A stretch of DNA of 64,000 nucleotides, taken from assembly GCF_018310695.1 (NCBI RefSeq), contig NZ_JAGXCY010000011.1, positions 1-64,000 of the forward strand. Reading direction: 5' to 3'. Shown here in pieces: positions 8,717 through 18,283 of the stretch (the first letter of the stretch is position 1; every line of letters starts with the position of its first letter). The DNA is from Paenibacillus sp. Marseille-Q4541 (GTDB lineage Bacteria > Bacillota > Bacilli > Paenibacillales > Paenibacillaceae). The notes under the pieces were generated by a model. The model saw only the letters and a list, made by a program, of their open reading frames with translations. It had not been told where the DNA came from and ran no database searches. The translations under genes were made by a program, and so were the position numbers.

Positions 8717-8890
8717 TTAAAACTGATATCCGATAGAATGTAAAAACCAGTTAAGGGAGACGATGGCTATTGCAATATGCAGCAAAATATTTAGCAAGGA
8801 TTTTCGAGAGAGCTGAATATCTTGAACAATCATCACTATGGACCAAATAAAGATAACAAGATAAGCGAGCTGAACCAGTATGGTTGGCAT
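8717..8890 (-). CDS. 57-residue two-helix membrane protein (short gene)
   Basis: Reading the minus strand from ATG 8890 gives a 57-residue frame ending at TAA 8717. It is preceded by a strong AAGGGGGTG site and begins MPTILVQLAYLVIFIWSIV. Two hydrophobic helices (about residues 2-21 and 33-53) are separated by a polar loop (QDIQLSRKS). It starts 35 bases after the DUF948-type gene and is followed by a terminator, so both probably lie in one operon. The family is not recognised. Coding character and the ribosome site make it credible despite its length. Confidence 0.72.
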   Translation of the reverse strand: MPTILVQLAYLVIFIWSIVMIVQDIQLSRKSLLNILLHIAIAIVSLNWFLHSIGYQF

Positions 8891-8925
8891 AATTCACCCC
8901 CTTTTACAAAATTGCTTTTTTTAAG

Positions 8926-9297
8926 TTACTTGAATTTGATCTTGAGTGGTTGTCTAGAATCATTTTCTGCTGTCGGATGAATAACATCACCAATCGCTTC
9001 TGAAGCTTGTTTGACCGTTTTCGTCACACTGTGAATGGCTTCGCCCACATCTTGTGCAGAATTAAAGATCGGTTCAACCGAGCGGATTTTTCCTTTTACA
9101 TCGGAAGTGATCACATTTGCTGTCTGAATTAATCTTGTCGATTCTTGAGTCAGTCCATGAATGGCATTTCTGACCTCGGATAATGTTTTATTCGTTTCAC
9201 CCAAAGTGCCCATGCCTTTCATTAGAACCCGAACCACATAATAAACTAACACAATAAAAGCTGCTGCACTCGCGGCGACGCTAATCGAAATAATCAT
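8926..9297 (-). CDS. DUF948/YtxG-like general stress membrane protein
   Basis: Start ATG 9297 is supported by AAGGAGG with 7-nt spacing; the longer reading to 9333 would place that site inside the gene. The 123-residue product has one N-terminal membrane helix (about residues 2-25, Ala/Val-rich) and a long heptad-patterned cytosolic helix with Asn/Thr/Val (residues 30-105). It ends in a basic tail, as in the DUF948 family that includes the B. subtilis stress protein YtxG. Its molecular role is unknown. It is co-oriented with the 57-residue membrane gene downstream. Confidence 0.82.
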   Translation of the reverse strand: MIISISVAASAAAFIVLVYYVVRVLMKGMGTLGETNKTLSEVRNAIHGLTQESTRLIQTANVITSDVKGKIRSVEPIFNSAQDVGEAIHSVTKTVKQASEAIGDVIHPTAENDSRQPLKIKFK

Positions 9298-9432
9298 CTT
9301 ATAGCCTCCTTGCGCTAAATATATGTTGTCCATTAGGAGATATACCTCATAAAAAAAGTTGGAAGTGCATATTTATCTTTTCTACACAATACGATTAGCA
9401 TGGATACTGTTGCAAAAAGGAGGTTTAATTTT

Positions 9433-12000
9433 ATGAGTGGCTATGGAGAAGCACAACTAAACCAGCTTATTTTCTCCCATCTGCCGGAAGGCGCAGAGAT
9501 CATGAAACTAGAAGGTCCATTGCCTCATCAGGCAATTTATATAGGAGATTTATCAGGTGACGGCATTCCTGAGATTTCTGTCATTTATCGGATCGGTGAA
9601 GATTTATATCTTATGGTACTGTCCTATGTAGATAATGAGTGGAAGATCGTTTTGAATACAAAGGGGTTGGGTTATGGGGTAACGCTTATGACGGGTGAAC
9701 CGATAATGAAAGAAAATAGTATAAATTTAGTGATTGGATGGCAAATTGGCTCGATCTGGTCCAAACTTTCCGTCTATAAGTGGGAGGAAGGGGAACTCAT
9801 TAATGAGGCTCCAGCTGATATGTCATATAGCTCTATTGAAATAATAAATATGTCAGGAATTACGAAAGATTCTAAGACTAGTCAAATTGCACTTTGGATT
9901 CATGACACAGGGGAGGCATATCGTGTTAATGTACTACGCTGGAAAGAAGGGAAGTTTGTAAAAGCGTGGGATGTATATCCTAACTATTTTGTAAATGTTG
10001 TGCGATATTATGAGCGAAAAACAGAGGAGCATCCGAGTTATCCATTTTATTGGTATTATCTAGCAGATGCACAGTACCATGCGGGAATGTTGCCAGATGC
10101 TTTGCAATCGATTAATAAAAACTTGTCATTTCAAAATCCCTATCCTTCTCGTACCGAACTTATAATGCTGAAATTGAAGATTGAAAACATCTATAAACAG
10201 ATGGATAGCGAAATTACGAAAGATCGGATAATCGTGGAAGTAGAAGTGGAATCAGCACCTCAGAGGAAAAGAAATGTATCTTTATTTCCAGCATCTGAAA
10301 AAACGACCGATGGTACAAAGTGGGGTTACATTAATGAAGATTCGGAATTCATCATAAGTCCTATATATAGTGAAGCGCGTGATTTTCAACAAAATGGGCT
10401 CGCTGTTGTAGCTGAACAACAAAAATATGGTCTGATTGATTCTTCAGGACGGTATGTAGTAGATCCAATCTATTCATCCCTCTCCTCTTATATAGAACAT
10501 CGAGCTATCGTATCTGATGATGAGCAGAAATTTGCAATGATTGATGAAAAGGGGAAAGTTGTTACACGTCAGTCTTACCCTTTTATATCCAATTTACATG
10601 AGAAACGGGCAGTATATTACGAAATGAAGACAAACGGAACGGACAATGAGGTCATACAATACGGTTATCTTGATCCAGAGGGGAATGAAATCATTCCTGC
10701 TCAATATGAAGAAGCAAATGATTACAACCATCAGAAAGCACTTGTGAAGAAAAAAGAAGATGAGTACGGACTAATTAACGAAACAGGAGAGTGGCTAGCT
10801 ACATACCCCTATAACGATGTCGGATCATACGGTGAGGGATTCCTTGTGTTTAAGGAGACTGCGACCGGAAAGTACGGGTATATGGATGAGAAAGGAAGTG
10901 TCATCGTTCCTCCTTCTTTTACCTTGGCGTTCGGTTTTAATCATGGACTAGCGATTGTAAATACATCAGATGAAGCTCAGCCGAGGTACGGATTGATTAA
11001 CAAACAAGGAACGTTTGTTATTGCAGCGGAATATAGCGATATTCGTGATTTGGGTGACAAGCGATGGGCAATTGGAATATCTACTGATGCTGAGCAGCCG
11101 TTTGGTTCCTCTCATTATGCAATTGTAGAACAAACAGGGAACCTGTTAACCGAATTTATGTACGATGACGTATCTGATTATAAAGATGGCCTCGCTTCAG
11201 TGAACGATAAAGAGCAGACCTATTTTATAGACCGAAGCGGAAATCAGGCAAAAGGATACCCAATAATAGAAGGCAGCGGTACTTTAACACGGAAAGAGGA
11301 AAATGTGATCGAAGTTTTTATTGATCAAAGGCCGTACTATGTAAATAAGATGGGGGAGATCCTATGGGAGCCGCTGAAAGAAATACCGCTGAACGAAACA
11401 ATACTCGTTAAAGAAGAAAAGTATAAACCCAATAGTCGCTATCTTGTTTATTATCCGAAAATAGAGGGTATGACCAATGAAATCGCAGAGCAAAGGGTGA
11501 ACATCCGGCTTAAACAATTAGCAGAAGTCAAAAGAATTCCGGAAAACCAAGCAAAAACAGAGACATTCTCAGGCGATTTCGATGTTACTTATTACAAGAA
11601 GAACCTTTTGAACATTGAGCTGAATGGGTACCACTATCCGTTGGGAGCAGCACATGGTCTACCCACCAAGACTCATTCCCTGATTCATCTTGGAACTGGT
11701 CGTATATTTATGTTAAGAGATTTGTTCAAAGCAGGCGCAGATTATGTGAAGGAATTGAGTAAATGGATAGGTGAAATAATAAAAGAGGATCCCGCTTATT
11801 CGTATGTTTTTCCCGAAAGCTACCGGGGAATTAAACCAGATCAACCCTTCTATGTTACGGATCATGCACTTCATCTGTATTTTGCACCCTATGAGATTGG
11901 TCCGTACGCAGCTGGTTTCCCCACATTTACGATTCCATTTGAGGAGATCAAGGGACTTATTCATAAAGACGGCGAATTTTGGAGATCTTTTCATGAATGA
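9433..12000 (+). CDS. Large WG-repeat protein with C-terminal DUF3298-like domain
   Basis: The start is ATG 9433, since AAGGAGG at 9417-9423 with 9-nt spacing excludes the earlier in-frame ATG. The 855-residue product has three parts. Residues 1-200 are a beta-rich FG-GAP-like module (GDLSGDGIPEISVIYRIG). Residues about 200-240 are a TPR-like pair. Residues about 295-660 are at least seven WG repeats of the pattern [KRQ]YGLIDxxGxxVxxPxYxxx. The last 190 residues, with AAHGLPTKTHSLIHLGTG and TFTIPFEEIKGLI, resemble the RsiV/DUF3298 domain. There is no signal peptide or membrane helix, so it is predicted cytosolic. WG repeats are linked to protein-binding scaffolds; the ligand is unknown. Confidence 0.85.
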   Translation: MSGYGEAQLNQLIFSHLPEGAEIMKLEGPLPHQAIYIGDLSGDGIPEISVIYRIGEDLYLMVLSYVDNEWKIVLNTKGLGYGVTLMTGEPIMKENSINLVIGWQIGSIWSKLSVYKWEEGELINEAPADMSYSSIEIINMSGITKDSKTSQIALWIHDTGEAYRVNVLRWKEGKFVKAWDVYPNYFVNVVRYYERKTEEHPSYPFYWYYLADAQYHAGMLPDALQSINKNLSFQNPYPSRTELIMLKLKIENIYKQMDSEITKDRIIVEVEVESAPQRKRNVSLFPASEKTTDGTKWGYINEDSEFIISPIYSEARDFQQNGLAVVAEQQKYGLIDSSGRYVVDPIYSSLSSYIEHRAIVSDDEQKFAMIDEKGKVVTRQSYPFISNLHEKRAVYYEMKTNGTDNEVIQYGYLDPEGNEIIPAQYEEANDYNHQKALVKKKEDEYGLINETGEWLATYPYNDVGSYGEGFLVFKETATGKYGYMDEKGSVIVPPSFTLAFGFNHGLAIVNTSDEAQPRYGLINKQGTFVIAAEYSDIRDLGDKRWAIGISTDAEQPFGSSHYAIVEQTGNLLTEFMYDDVSDYKDGLASVNDKEQTYFIDRSGNQAKGYPIIEGSGTLTRKEENVIEVFIDQRPYYVNKMGEILWEPLKEIPLNETILVKEEKYKPNSRYLVYYPKIEGMTNEIAEQRVNIRLKQLAEVKRIPENQAKTETFSGDFDVTYYKKNLLNIELNGYHYPLGAAHGLPTKTHSLIHLGTGRIFMLRDLFKAGADYVKELSKWIGEIIKEDPAYSYVFPESYRGIKPDQPFYVTDHALHLYFAPYEIGPYAAGFPTFTIPFEEIKGLIHKDGEFWRSFHE

Positions 12001-12009
12001 AAAAGAACG

Positions 12010-12045
12010 AGAGCTTTCCTGCAAAAAGGAAGGCTCTTTTTCATG
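12010..12045 (+). terminator. Terminator after the WG-repeat gene
   Basis: AGAGCTTTCC pairs with GGAAGGCTCT (one G-T pair), followed by TTTTT. Confidence 0.87.
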
Positions 12046-12153
12046 TCATTTTATCAGTGGAAATAAGTTGGTTTTGCTTGTATCTACAAGAGAAATACAG
12101 GGTTTTATCGCCTTTTCTGAGTGAATGTAAAGTATAAGAACAAAGTAAAAGCA

Positions 12154-12184
12154 ATCAAACGCACATATTTTACTTGCGTTTGAT
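12154..12184. promoter_or_regulatory. 10-bp perfect inverted repeat upstream of the AEP operon
   Basis: ATCAAACGCA (12154-12163) is repeated inverted as TGCGTTTGAT (12175-12184) with an 11-bp spacer, giving a 21-bp centre-to-centre symmetry. The right arm overlaps the PhoP-like hexamers described below, so the two regulators could compete or co-operate. The DeoR protein at 17358-18155 is a candidate ligand, but I do not see the full palindrome before the binding-protein gene. Confidence 0.5.
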
Positions 12185-12196
12185 ATTCTCTTAACA
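12169..12196 (+). promoter_or_regulatory. PhoP-box-like direct repeats at the AEP transport/degradation promoter
   Basis: Three hexamers occur in phase at 11-bp intervals: TTTACT (12169-12174), TTGATA (12180-12185) and TTAACA (12191-12196), separated by exactly 5 bp. In B. subtilis, PhoP binds direct repeats of TT(A/T/C)ACA with about 5-bp spacing. Only the third hexamer matches that consensus fully. The same arrangement recurs at 18284-18311 before the binding-protein gene, with 15 of 18 bases identical in the first part, which supports a shared regulator. Confidence 0.55.
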
Positions 12197-12282
12197 AATA
12201 AAAATTAAACTAATATCAAGCTCATAAGAAAACAAAAATGCTGAGCACAACAAAAGAATCCACCTTGTTAGGAGAATGGATA

Positions 12283-13335
12283 ATGAATAACGAAGGATTA
12301 ACGATGCGAAGTATTAGCAAGTCGTTTGGAAAATTTACAGCACTTCATGAGGTGGATGTTACGATTCCCAAAGGGAAACTCACTTGTTTACTTGGACCCA
12401 GCGGTTGTGGCAAGACGACATTACTCCGTATCATAGCAGGTTTAGAGAATCCAGATACAGGCAGTATCATGATGGAGAAAATAGAAATTACGGAACTGCC
12501 ACCTGCGAAACGAAACTTTGGGATTGTTTTTCAGTCCTATGCTCTATTTCCGAATTTAAATGTACAAGACAATATTGCATACGGGCTGAAAGGGAAACTT
12601 CCCCGCAAACAAATAGTAAGTAAGGTAAAAGAAATGCTGGAGCTTGTCGGTCTCCAAGGAATTGAAGAGCGTTATCCCGCTCAGCTCTCCGGTGGACAAC
12701 AACAGCGTGTTGCTTTGGCCAGAGCCATTGCCTTGTCACCAGAGGTGCTATTGCTTGATGAACCATTATCAGCACTCGATGCGAAAGTACGTGAGAAGCT
12801 CAGACTTGATCTATGTGAGCTACAACAGCGACTAGGCATGACGATGGTGATGGTAACGCACGATCAGGAAGAGGCTTTGACAATGGCAGATCAGATTATC
12901 GTCATGGATCATGGTCATGTCATGCAAAGCGGTACTCCGCAGGAAGTATATGACAGGCCGAGTAGTCCATTTGTGGCCGATTTCATTGGAGCGATTAATT
13001 TCATACCAACCGAATTATCGGGTCTAAAAGCGAAGGGACAAAGGATGATTGCCATCCGTCCCGAGTATCTTCAGATGGTTTCTCACAACGACGACGTCAC
13101 TGGAACAAGGGAAGATTATATTAAGGGATATGTAAAACATGTTGAGTTTCGAGGCGCATTTTATCGCATCAGTCTCCAATTGGCGGATGGGCAAGGTCAG
13201 GCAACACACCACCAGGTGTGGGTTGATATTACCTCTGAAACGGCGCATAACATTCGGTTTTCCGAGGATTCACTATTAAAGTTTCGGTTGCCCGAGGAAC
13301 GCATCCTAGAATACGACGCCAAATCGTTCCATTAA
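12283..13335 (+). CDS. ABC transporter ATPase, probable 2-aminoethylphosphonate importer (PhnT-like)
   Basis: A 350-residue importer ATPase read from ATG 12283 with GGAG at 12271-12274. Walker A is GPSGCGKTT (38-46), the signature LSGGQQQR lies around residue 138, Walker B is [11 protein letters not shown], and the H-loop lies in [15 protein letters not shown]-terminal TOBE-like regulatory domain follows (about 240-350). It resembles the ferric iron/spermidine/AEP class. Its place directly before the permease and the AEP-degrading genes phnX and phnW makes AEP the likely substrate. It is the first gene of the operon. Confidence 0.9.
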   Translation: MNNEGLTMRSISKSFGKFTALHEVDVTIPKGKLTCLLGPSGCGKTTLLRIIAGLENPDTGSIMMEKIEITELPPAKRNFGIVFQSYALFPNLNVQDNIAYGLKGKLPRKQIVSKVKEMLELVGLQGIEERYPAQLSGGQQQRVALARAIALSPEVLLLDEPLSALDAKVREKLRLDLCELQQRLGMTMVMVTHDQEEALTMADQIIVMDHGHVMQSGTPQEVYDRPSSPFVADFIGAINFIPTELSGLKAKGQRMIAIRPEYLQMVSHNDDVTGTREDYIKGYVKHVEFRGAFYRISLQLADGQGQATHHQVWVDITSETAHNIRFSEDSLLKFRLPEERILEYDAKSFH

Positions 13336-13351
13336 GAAAGGGGCTTGATGT

Positions 13352-15091
13352 ATGAAAGGGTCATTAGAACAACCCGTTAGACCTCTATATAAAACGAAAA
13401 CCAAGCATAAAGTGAAAATCAGGCAGGGCTGGTTTACGGGGTGGGTTTTGCTGCTTATCCTTCTCGGACTGATTACAGTGGTTGTTCTGCCACTAATCTA
13501 TATGTTTAGACAAGCTTTTTTCGATGTTAGTGGTAATGGAGTAGGGCTCGCAAATTTCACTAAATATTTTAGTTCGCCTTCATTACTCTTATCTTTACTT
13601 CATTCGGTAACGATTTCTATTATTACGACAGGTATTGTTTTGCCACTTGCCTTTGGACTTGCCTACATTTTGGCACGTACAGATATCAAAGGGAAAGCTT
13701 TCTTTAAAGGTCTTGCCTTACTACCGCTTTTTGCACCGACGATGATGCATGGTCTTGCGCTAACGTATCTCTTTGGCAATCAGGGGCTGATTACAACCGG
13801 ATTTTTTGGAGCCTTACCTTTTACATGGGACTTTCCACTTTATGGACCCGTAGGTATTGTTCTTTCAGAAATTATTTATACATTCCCTCAAGCTTTTCTA
13901 ATTTTGCTGGCAGGGCTTTCCGTTAGTGACTACAGACTTTATGAAGCAGCAGACTCGATGGGAGCATCTCATTTGAGAAAAATGTGGACCATTACGTTGC
14001 CGTCTGTTAAATACGCGATGCTAAGCGCAGCGATGATCTGTTTTACACTTAGTTTTACTGACTTTGGTGCTCCTAAAGTGGTCGGCGGACAATATAATGT
14101 TCTAGCCACTGACATCTACAAACAAGTGGTAGGTCAGCAAAATATGCCGATGGGAGCTGTCGTTGGTATTTTACTTACGATACCTGCAGTTCTTGCCTTT
14201 ATACTTGACCGGGTTGTAACGCGGAAACAGCAGGCTTATGTGACATCCCGCTCGGTACCTTACACAATAAAACAACATAAGATCCGAAACGCCGTTTCCT
14301 ATCTATATGCAGGAACGATTTCATTCCTCATATTAACGCTTATGGGCGCTGTGTTACTTGCAGCGGTTGTGAAGAAATGGCCGTACAATATGTCATTTAC
14401 GCTGGCTAATTTTGATTTCAGCAAAGCGGCAGCCGGAGGATTTCATCCTTTTTGGAATAGTGTACAGGTAGCTGCACTCACTGCGGTTTTCGGGACGATT
14501 ATCATATTCACGGTTGCTTATTTAATTGAGAATACCCAAGGCTTCAGGCCAGTACGCCAAGGGATTTACTTTTTGTCGATCCTTCCAGTGGCTTTACCGG
14601 GACTTGTTATCGGATTGTCTTATATTTACTTCTTTAACCACCCGAGTAATCCGCTGAACTTTATTTATGGAACAATGGCAATTCTTGTCCTTGCCAATAT
14701 CATACATTTTTATTCTGTTCCCTTTATGACGGCGACAACCACGCTCAAAATGATGGACAAGGAGTTTGATCAGGTATCGGAGTCGATGAATGTCTCCAGA
14801 TGGAAGACGTTTTTGAGAGTGACCGTTCCTCTATCCTTACCGGCCATCCTCGAAATGGGGATATACTTGTTCGTTAATGCAATGGTTACGATATCTGCTG
14901 TCGTTTTCTTGTATGGTGCGGATTTGCGTCTGGCTTCCATTGTTATCGTAAATATGGATGATGCGGGTGATACAGCTCAGGCGGCGGCGATGTCGATACT
15001 GATTGTTATGTTAAATCTACTGGTAAGAGGCGGTTATGAGGCACTTACCGCAAGACTACGTAAACGCTCAGCAGCTTGGCAAAGAAGATAA
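13352..15091 (+). CDS. ABC transporter permease, duplicated-domain (FbpB/PhnU-PhnV-like), probable AEP uptake
   Basis: A 579-residue permease with about twelve membrane helices in two homologous halves. Each half has its own EAA coupling motif: EAADSMGASHLRKMWTITLP near residue 195 and ESMNVSRWKTFLRVTVPLSLP near residue 475. It thus combines in one chain the two permeases that are separate in many phosphonate importers. The segment at about 240-330 links the two halves. It begins 16 bases after the ATPase stop and is followed by phnX, as expected for AEP import. Confidence 0.89.
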   Translation: MKGSLEQPVRPLYKTKTKHKVKIRQGWFTGWVLLLILLGLITVVVLPLIYMFRQAFFDVSGNGVGLANFTKYFSSPSLLLSLLHSVTISIITTGIVLPLAFGLAYILARTDIKGKAFFKGLALLPLFAPTMMHGLALTYLFGNQGLITTGFFGALPFTWDFPLYGPVGIVLSEIIYTFPQAFLILLAGLSVSDYRLYEAADSMGASHLRKMWTITLPSVKYAMLSAAMICFTLSFTDFGAPKVVGGQYNVLATDIYKQVVGQQNMPMGAVVGILLTIPAVLAFILDRVVTRKQQAYVTSRSVPYTIKQHKIRNAVSYLYAGTISFLILTLMGAVLLAAVVKKWPYNMSFTLANFDFSKAAAGGFHPFWNSVQVAALTAVFGTIIIFTVAYLIENTQGFRPVRQGIYFLSILPVALPGLVIGLSYIYFFNHPSNPLNFIYGTMAILVLANIIHFYSVPFMTATTTLKMMDKEFDQVSESMNVSRWKTFLRVTVPLSLPAILEMGIYLFVNAMVTISAVVFLYGADLRLASIVIVNMDDAGDTAQAAAMSILIVMLNLLVRGGYEALTARLRKRSAAWQRR

Positions 15092-15140
15092 AGAGTAGTT
15101 GAGGAACACTATAAAATTAAACTAATGGAGGTAATTACAG

Positions 15141-15947
15141 ATGATTAAAACAGTGATTATGGATTGGGCAGGTACAATGGTAGACTACGGAAGTTTTGCA
15201 CCAGTGGAAGCGTTCAGACAGTTGTTCTTAGATCACGGAATTGAAGTAAGTGCAGACGTCATTCGTAAACCGATGGGCCGCATGAAAATAGATCATTTAC
15301 GAGATATTTGTCAGGATGAGAGTGTATCTAAAGCATGGTATAGCATATATGATCGTTTGCCGAACGAGCAAGATATTCAAACGATGTATGAAGCATTTGA
15401 GCCCAAATTATTTTCTCTTTTAGAACAGTTTGCTGTTCCGGTACCTGGGGCAGTGGAACTTGCAGATCGTTTGCATGAACAAGGAATTACGATAGGTACT
15501 ACAACGGGGTACACTCGCGCTATGCTAGACGTTATCGTACCTGAGGCTGCCAAATATGGATATAAACCAGACTCTGTATGTGCTCCAGATGAAGCAGCAG
15601 CGGGTCGCCCTCACCCTTGGATGATCTATCGAAACGCAGAACAACTTGGAACCTATCCAATGAGCTCCATCGTAAAATGTGGTGACACGGAAGCGGATAT
15701 GGAGGAAGGGCGCAATGCGGGCGTATGGACTGTAGGTGTCGTGTTTGGGGGAAATATATTAGGACTTACGGAACAGGAGACATCCGTACTAAATGAACAG
15801 GATAAGGAACGTATGTTTAATGAAGTAGCGGAGCGTCTCAAAAAAGCAGGTGCGCATTACGTTATTTCTGAAATTGGCAAACTGGATGAAATTATTGAAC
15901 AAATTAACATCCACACAGAAGCAGGTGAAGTTCAATGGCAGAACTAA
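15141..15947 (+). CDS. phnX: Phosphonoacetaldehyde hydrolase (phosphonatase)
   Basis: A 268-residue HAD-superfamily C1-cap enzyme that splits phosphonoacetaldehyde to acetaldehyde and phosphate, the C-P bond cleaving step of AEP breakdown. The nucleophile is Asp8 in [11 protein letters not shown]. The cap segment [14 protein letters not shown] carries Lys49, the Schiff-base lysine, with Met45 and His52. All of these are offset by four from the B. cereus enzyme residues Asp12, Met49, Lys53 and His56. [15 protein letters not shown] is the acidic metal loop. The 3' end overlaps phnW by 13 bases. A GGAGGT site precedes the ATG. Confidence 0.97.
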   Translation: MIKTVIMDWAGTMVDYGSFAPVEAFRQLFLDHGIEVSADVIRKPMGRMKIDHLRDICQDESVSKAWYSIYDRLPNEQDIQTMYEAFEPKLFSLLEQFAVPVPGAVELADRLHEQGITIGTTTGYTRAMLDVIVPEAAKYGYKPDSVCAPDEAAAGRPHPWMIYRNAEQLGTYPMSSIVKCGDTEADMEEGRNAGVWTVGVVFGGNILGLTEQETSVLNEQDKERMFNEVAERLKKAGAHYVISEIGKLDEIIEQINIHTEAGEVQWQN

Positions 15948-17116
15948 ATCAACGTACAGATAATCCTTATCTTTTGCTTACACCTGGACCCCTGACCACT
16001 ACATCAAGTGTCAAAGAAGCGATGTTAAAAGATTGGTGTACCTGGGATGTAGAGTACAACAAACTCGTAGATTCGATTAGGCAAAAACTTGTACACTTAG
16101 CAGCACCGATTACGCCGGAGGAGTATACAGCGGTACTTATGCAAGGAAGTGGAAGTTTTAGTGTGGAATCCACCATCGGAACGGTTTTGCCAAGAGAAGG
16201 AGCGAAACTTGCGGTTGCGGTAAATGGGGCTTATGGAGAACGAATTGTGCAGATGGCAGAAATATTAGGGATTCCCGTTACGGCAGTTCGTTTTGATGAA
16301 CGGCAGGCGGTAGACCCTGATGTATTGGAAGAAGTTCTAAAGAACGACCCATCTATCACACATGCCGCGATTGTTCACTGTGAAACAACGACAGGTGTAC
16401 TGAATCCGCTTGAAGAACTTGCTAGCGTAATTCATAAATATGGAAAAACATTGATTGTGGATGCAATGAGCAGTTTTGGAGGTATTCCGCTGCCTGTGGA
16501 TCGACTGGGGATCGATTTTTTAATTAGCAGTAGTAATAAATGTATTCAGGGTGTGCCTGGGTTTGGTTTTGTTATTGCTAGAAGGTCCAGTATTGCTAAG
16601 TGCAAGGGAAATGCACGTTCTTTATCACTAGATTTATATGATCAGTGGGATGTAATGGAACGACAGCATGGGAAATGGCGTTTCACATCTCCAACTCATG
16701 TCGTACGTGCGTTTGATCAAGCATTAAGTGAATTGGAAGACGAAGGAAGTGTAGAGGCTCGTTACCACAGGTATCAGTGTAATCAGCAGATTCTTGTTCA
16801 AGGAATGCAAGAGGCAGGGTTTGAAGTTCTTCTTCCTGAAGAGTGGCATTCACCTATCATTACATCATTTAAATATCCTAATCAAACATTCTCATTCTCG
16901 GATTTTTACACACGCCTGAAAAAGCAAGGATTTGTTTTATATCCTGGTAAACTTACCTCAGAACCCACTTTTCGAATCGGAAGCATCGGAGATGTCCACA
17001 GCGAAGATATGAAGAGACTTGTGGGGGTCGTGAAACAGATCGTTAACGAGAAATCTGACAATGAAGTTAACTCAAGTACAGATAAAAACATTGCTTTGAA
17101 TAAGAGCTCAATCTAA
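15935..17116 (+). CDS. phnW: 2-aminoethylphosphonate--pyruvate transaminase
   Basis: A 393-residue class-V aminotransferase that converts AEP and pyruvate to phosphonoacetaldehyde and alanine, supplying PhnX. The N-terminus [18 protein letters not shown] is the family signature, and the PLP lysine is Lys202 in [13 protein letters not shown]. The [14 protein letters not shown] and VDAMSSFGG segments bind cofactor and substrate. The last 20 residues form a polar tail beyond the usual family end. The 13-base overlap with phnX indicates translational coupling. Confidence 0.96.
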   Translation: MAELNQRTDNPYLLLTPGPLTTTSSVKEAMLKDWCTWDVEYNKLVDSIRQKLVHLAAPITPEEYTAVLMQGSGSFSVESTIGTVLPREGAKLAVAVNGAYGERIVQMAEILGIPVTAVRFDERQAVDPDVLEEVLKNDPSITHAAIVHCETTTGVLNPLEELASVIHKYGKTLIVDAMSSFGGIPLPVDRLGIDFLISSSNKCIQGVPGFGFVIARRSSIAKCKGNARSLSLDLYDQWDVMERQHGKWRFTSPTHVVRAFDQALSELEDEGSVEARYHRYQCNQQILVQGMQEAGFEVLLPEEWHSPIITSFKYPNQTFSFSDFYTRLKKQGFVLYPGKLTSEPTFRIGSIGDVHSEDMKRLVGVVKQIVNEKSDNEVNSSTDKNIALNKSSI

Positions 17117-17145
17117 AAATTAGAGATTGACTCCAAGTACGAATA

Positions 17146-17231
17146 AAGCGGAGGGTCGGAGGGATTCTGAAGAAACGGCAGTGTTCGCCTTTAAAGACCG
17201 ATCGTAAGAAACCTCCGAACCCGTAGCGCTT
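17146..17231. repeat. Intergenic hairpin repeat, copy A
   Basis: This 241-base gap after phnW has no gene. It holds a long imperfect inverted repeat: AAGCG (17146) with CGCTT (17227-17231), and GGGTCGGAGG (17153-17162) with CCTCCGAACCC (17212-17222). The internal order GCGGAG, 13 bases, CTGAAGAA, 10 bases, TCGCCTTTA is shared with copy B at 49348-49392, with nearly identical spacing. It has no T run, so it is not a simple terminator. Confidence 0.75.
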
Positions 17232-17357
17232 CTATTCACAAGTGGTCAACCGCTGATTTTGTTTTTGAGCCTGAATCAGAACTAGGCTTCGTATTGTAAG
17301 GGGTATATCCATCTGTGATAAAATACGAGATATCACGCCTGTAAAGGAGAATCAGCA

Positions 17358-18155
17358 ATGTCGTTAGCTGGAGAAGAGCGGAAACAGAGCATCTTGCAAA
17401 TGCTGCAATGGAAGGGGAAAGTAAGGACCCCAGAACTTGTGCAAGAGCTTGAAGTCTCATCGGAAACGATTCGCCGGTATCTGGAAGAACTTGAATCCGA
17501 GAATAAATTAAAACGGGTGTATGGTGGAGCAGTTAAAATCAATGTGGAAAGAGAAGAACCTTCTTATGGTAAACGGGAAGTTCTTCAAGCCGAAGAGAAG
17601 CAAAGGATCGGGCGAACGGCAGCCTCATTAATTGAAGATCATGATGTTGTCGTTATTGATGAAGGAACAACGACACTGCAAATGATTGATTCGCTTGTAC
17701 TTAAGAAAAATATTACCGTTCTTGTATCTTCTATATATACTTTGAACTTACTTATTACTTATAAAAATAAAGGTATTTTTGATGGGGACATCATTCTTAT
17801 TGGCGGTCGGATTAATACGAAGCATTACCGCGCGTCTGGATCGCTGGCTGTTGAATTCATGTCTGGATTTCATGTTGATAAAGCGTTTGTCGTTGCAGAC
17901 GGAATTGAGATTGATGCGGGGATTACGAGTTATGAAGATGAACGCGGCTTGCTGGCTAGAACGTTCATTAAACAGGCGAAACAAACGATTGTTCTTGCCG
18001 ATCATACCAAAATCGGTACCCGGCATTTTCACAAGTTTGCCGATTTTAGAGAAATTGATATCATTGTGAGTGATGTCCCGCCTCCGAGCGCATGGAAAAG
18101 TAAATTAACTGATCGGGATGTACATTGGCTTCTTGCCGAGGGTGTTACAGAGTAG
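17358..18155 (+). CDS. DeoR-family transcriptional regulator
   Basis: A 265-residue repressor-type protein. The N-terminal HTH (residues 7-56: RKQSILQML, then TPELVQELEVSSETIRRYLEEL) is followed by the DeoR C-terminal sensor, which normally binds a phosphorylated metabolite (IDEGTTTLQM, ILIGGRI, DKAFVVADGIE, VLADHTKIG). AAGGAG precedes ATG 17358. It lies between phnW and the binding-protein gene and is probably the local regulator, possibly sensing a phosphonate or phosphorylated intermediate. That ligand is inference. Confidence 0.9.
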   Translation: MSLAGEERKQSILQMLQWKGKVRTPELVQELEVSSETIRRYLEELESENKLKRVYGGAVKINVEREEPSYGKREVLQAEEKQRIGRTAASLIEDHDVVVIDEGTTTLQMIDSLVLKKNITVLVSSIYTLNLLITYKNKGIFDGDIILIGGRINTKHYRASGSLAVEFMSGFHVDKAFVVADGIEIDAGITSYEDERGLLARTFIKQAKQTIVLADHTKIGTRHFHKFADFREIDIIVSDVPPPSAWKSKLTDRDVHWLLAEGVTE

Positions 18156-18186
18156 CGGGAATGCATAATATCATAGGAAATGAAAG

Positions 18187-18230
18187 TAAGACCGTCCGTT
18201 GCAGATTGCATAGGGCGGTCTTATTTTATC
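18187..18230 (+). terminator. Terminator after the DeoR gene
   Basis: TAAGACCGTCC pairs with GGGCGGTCTTA (one G-T pair), followed by TTTTATC. It separates the regulator from the binding-protein unit. Confidence 0.85.
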
Positions 18231-18283
18231 ACCTCCCCATAAAACCACAATAAAACAACTAAAAATGAAAAGAAAACATTATT

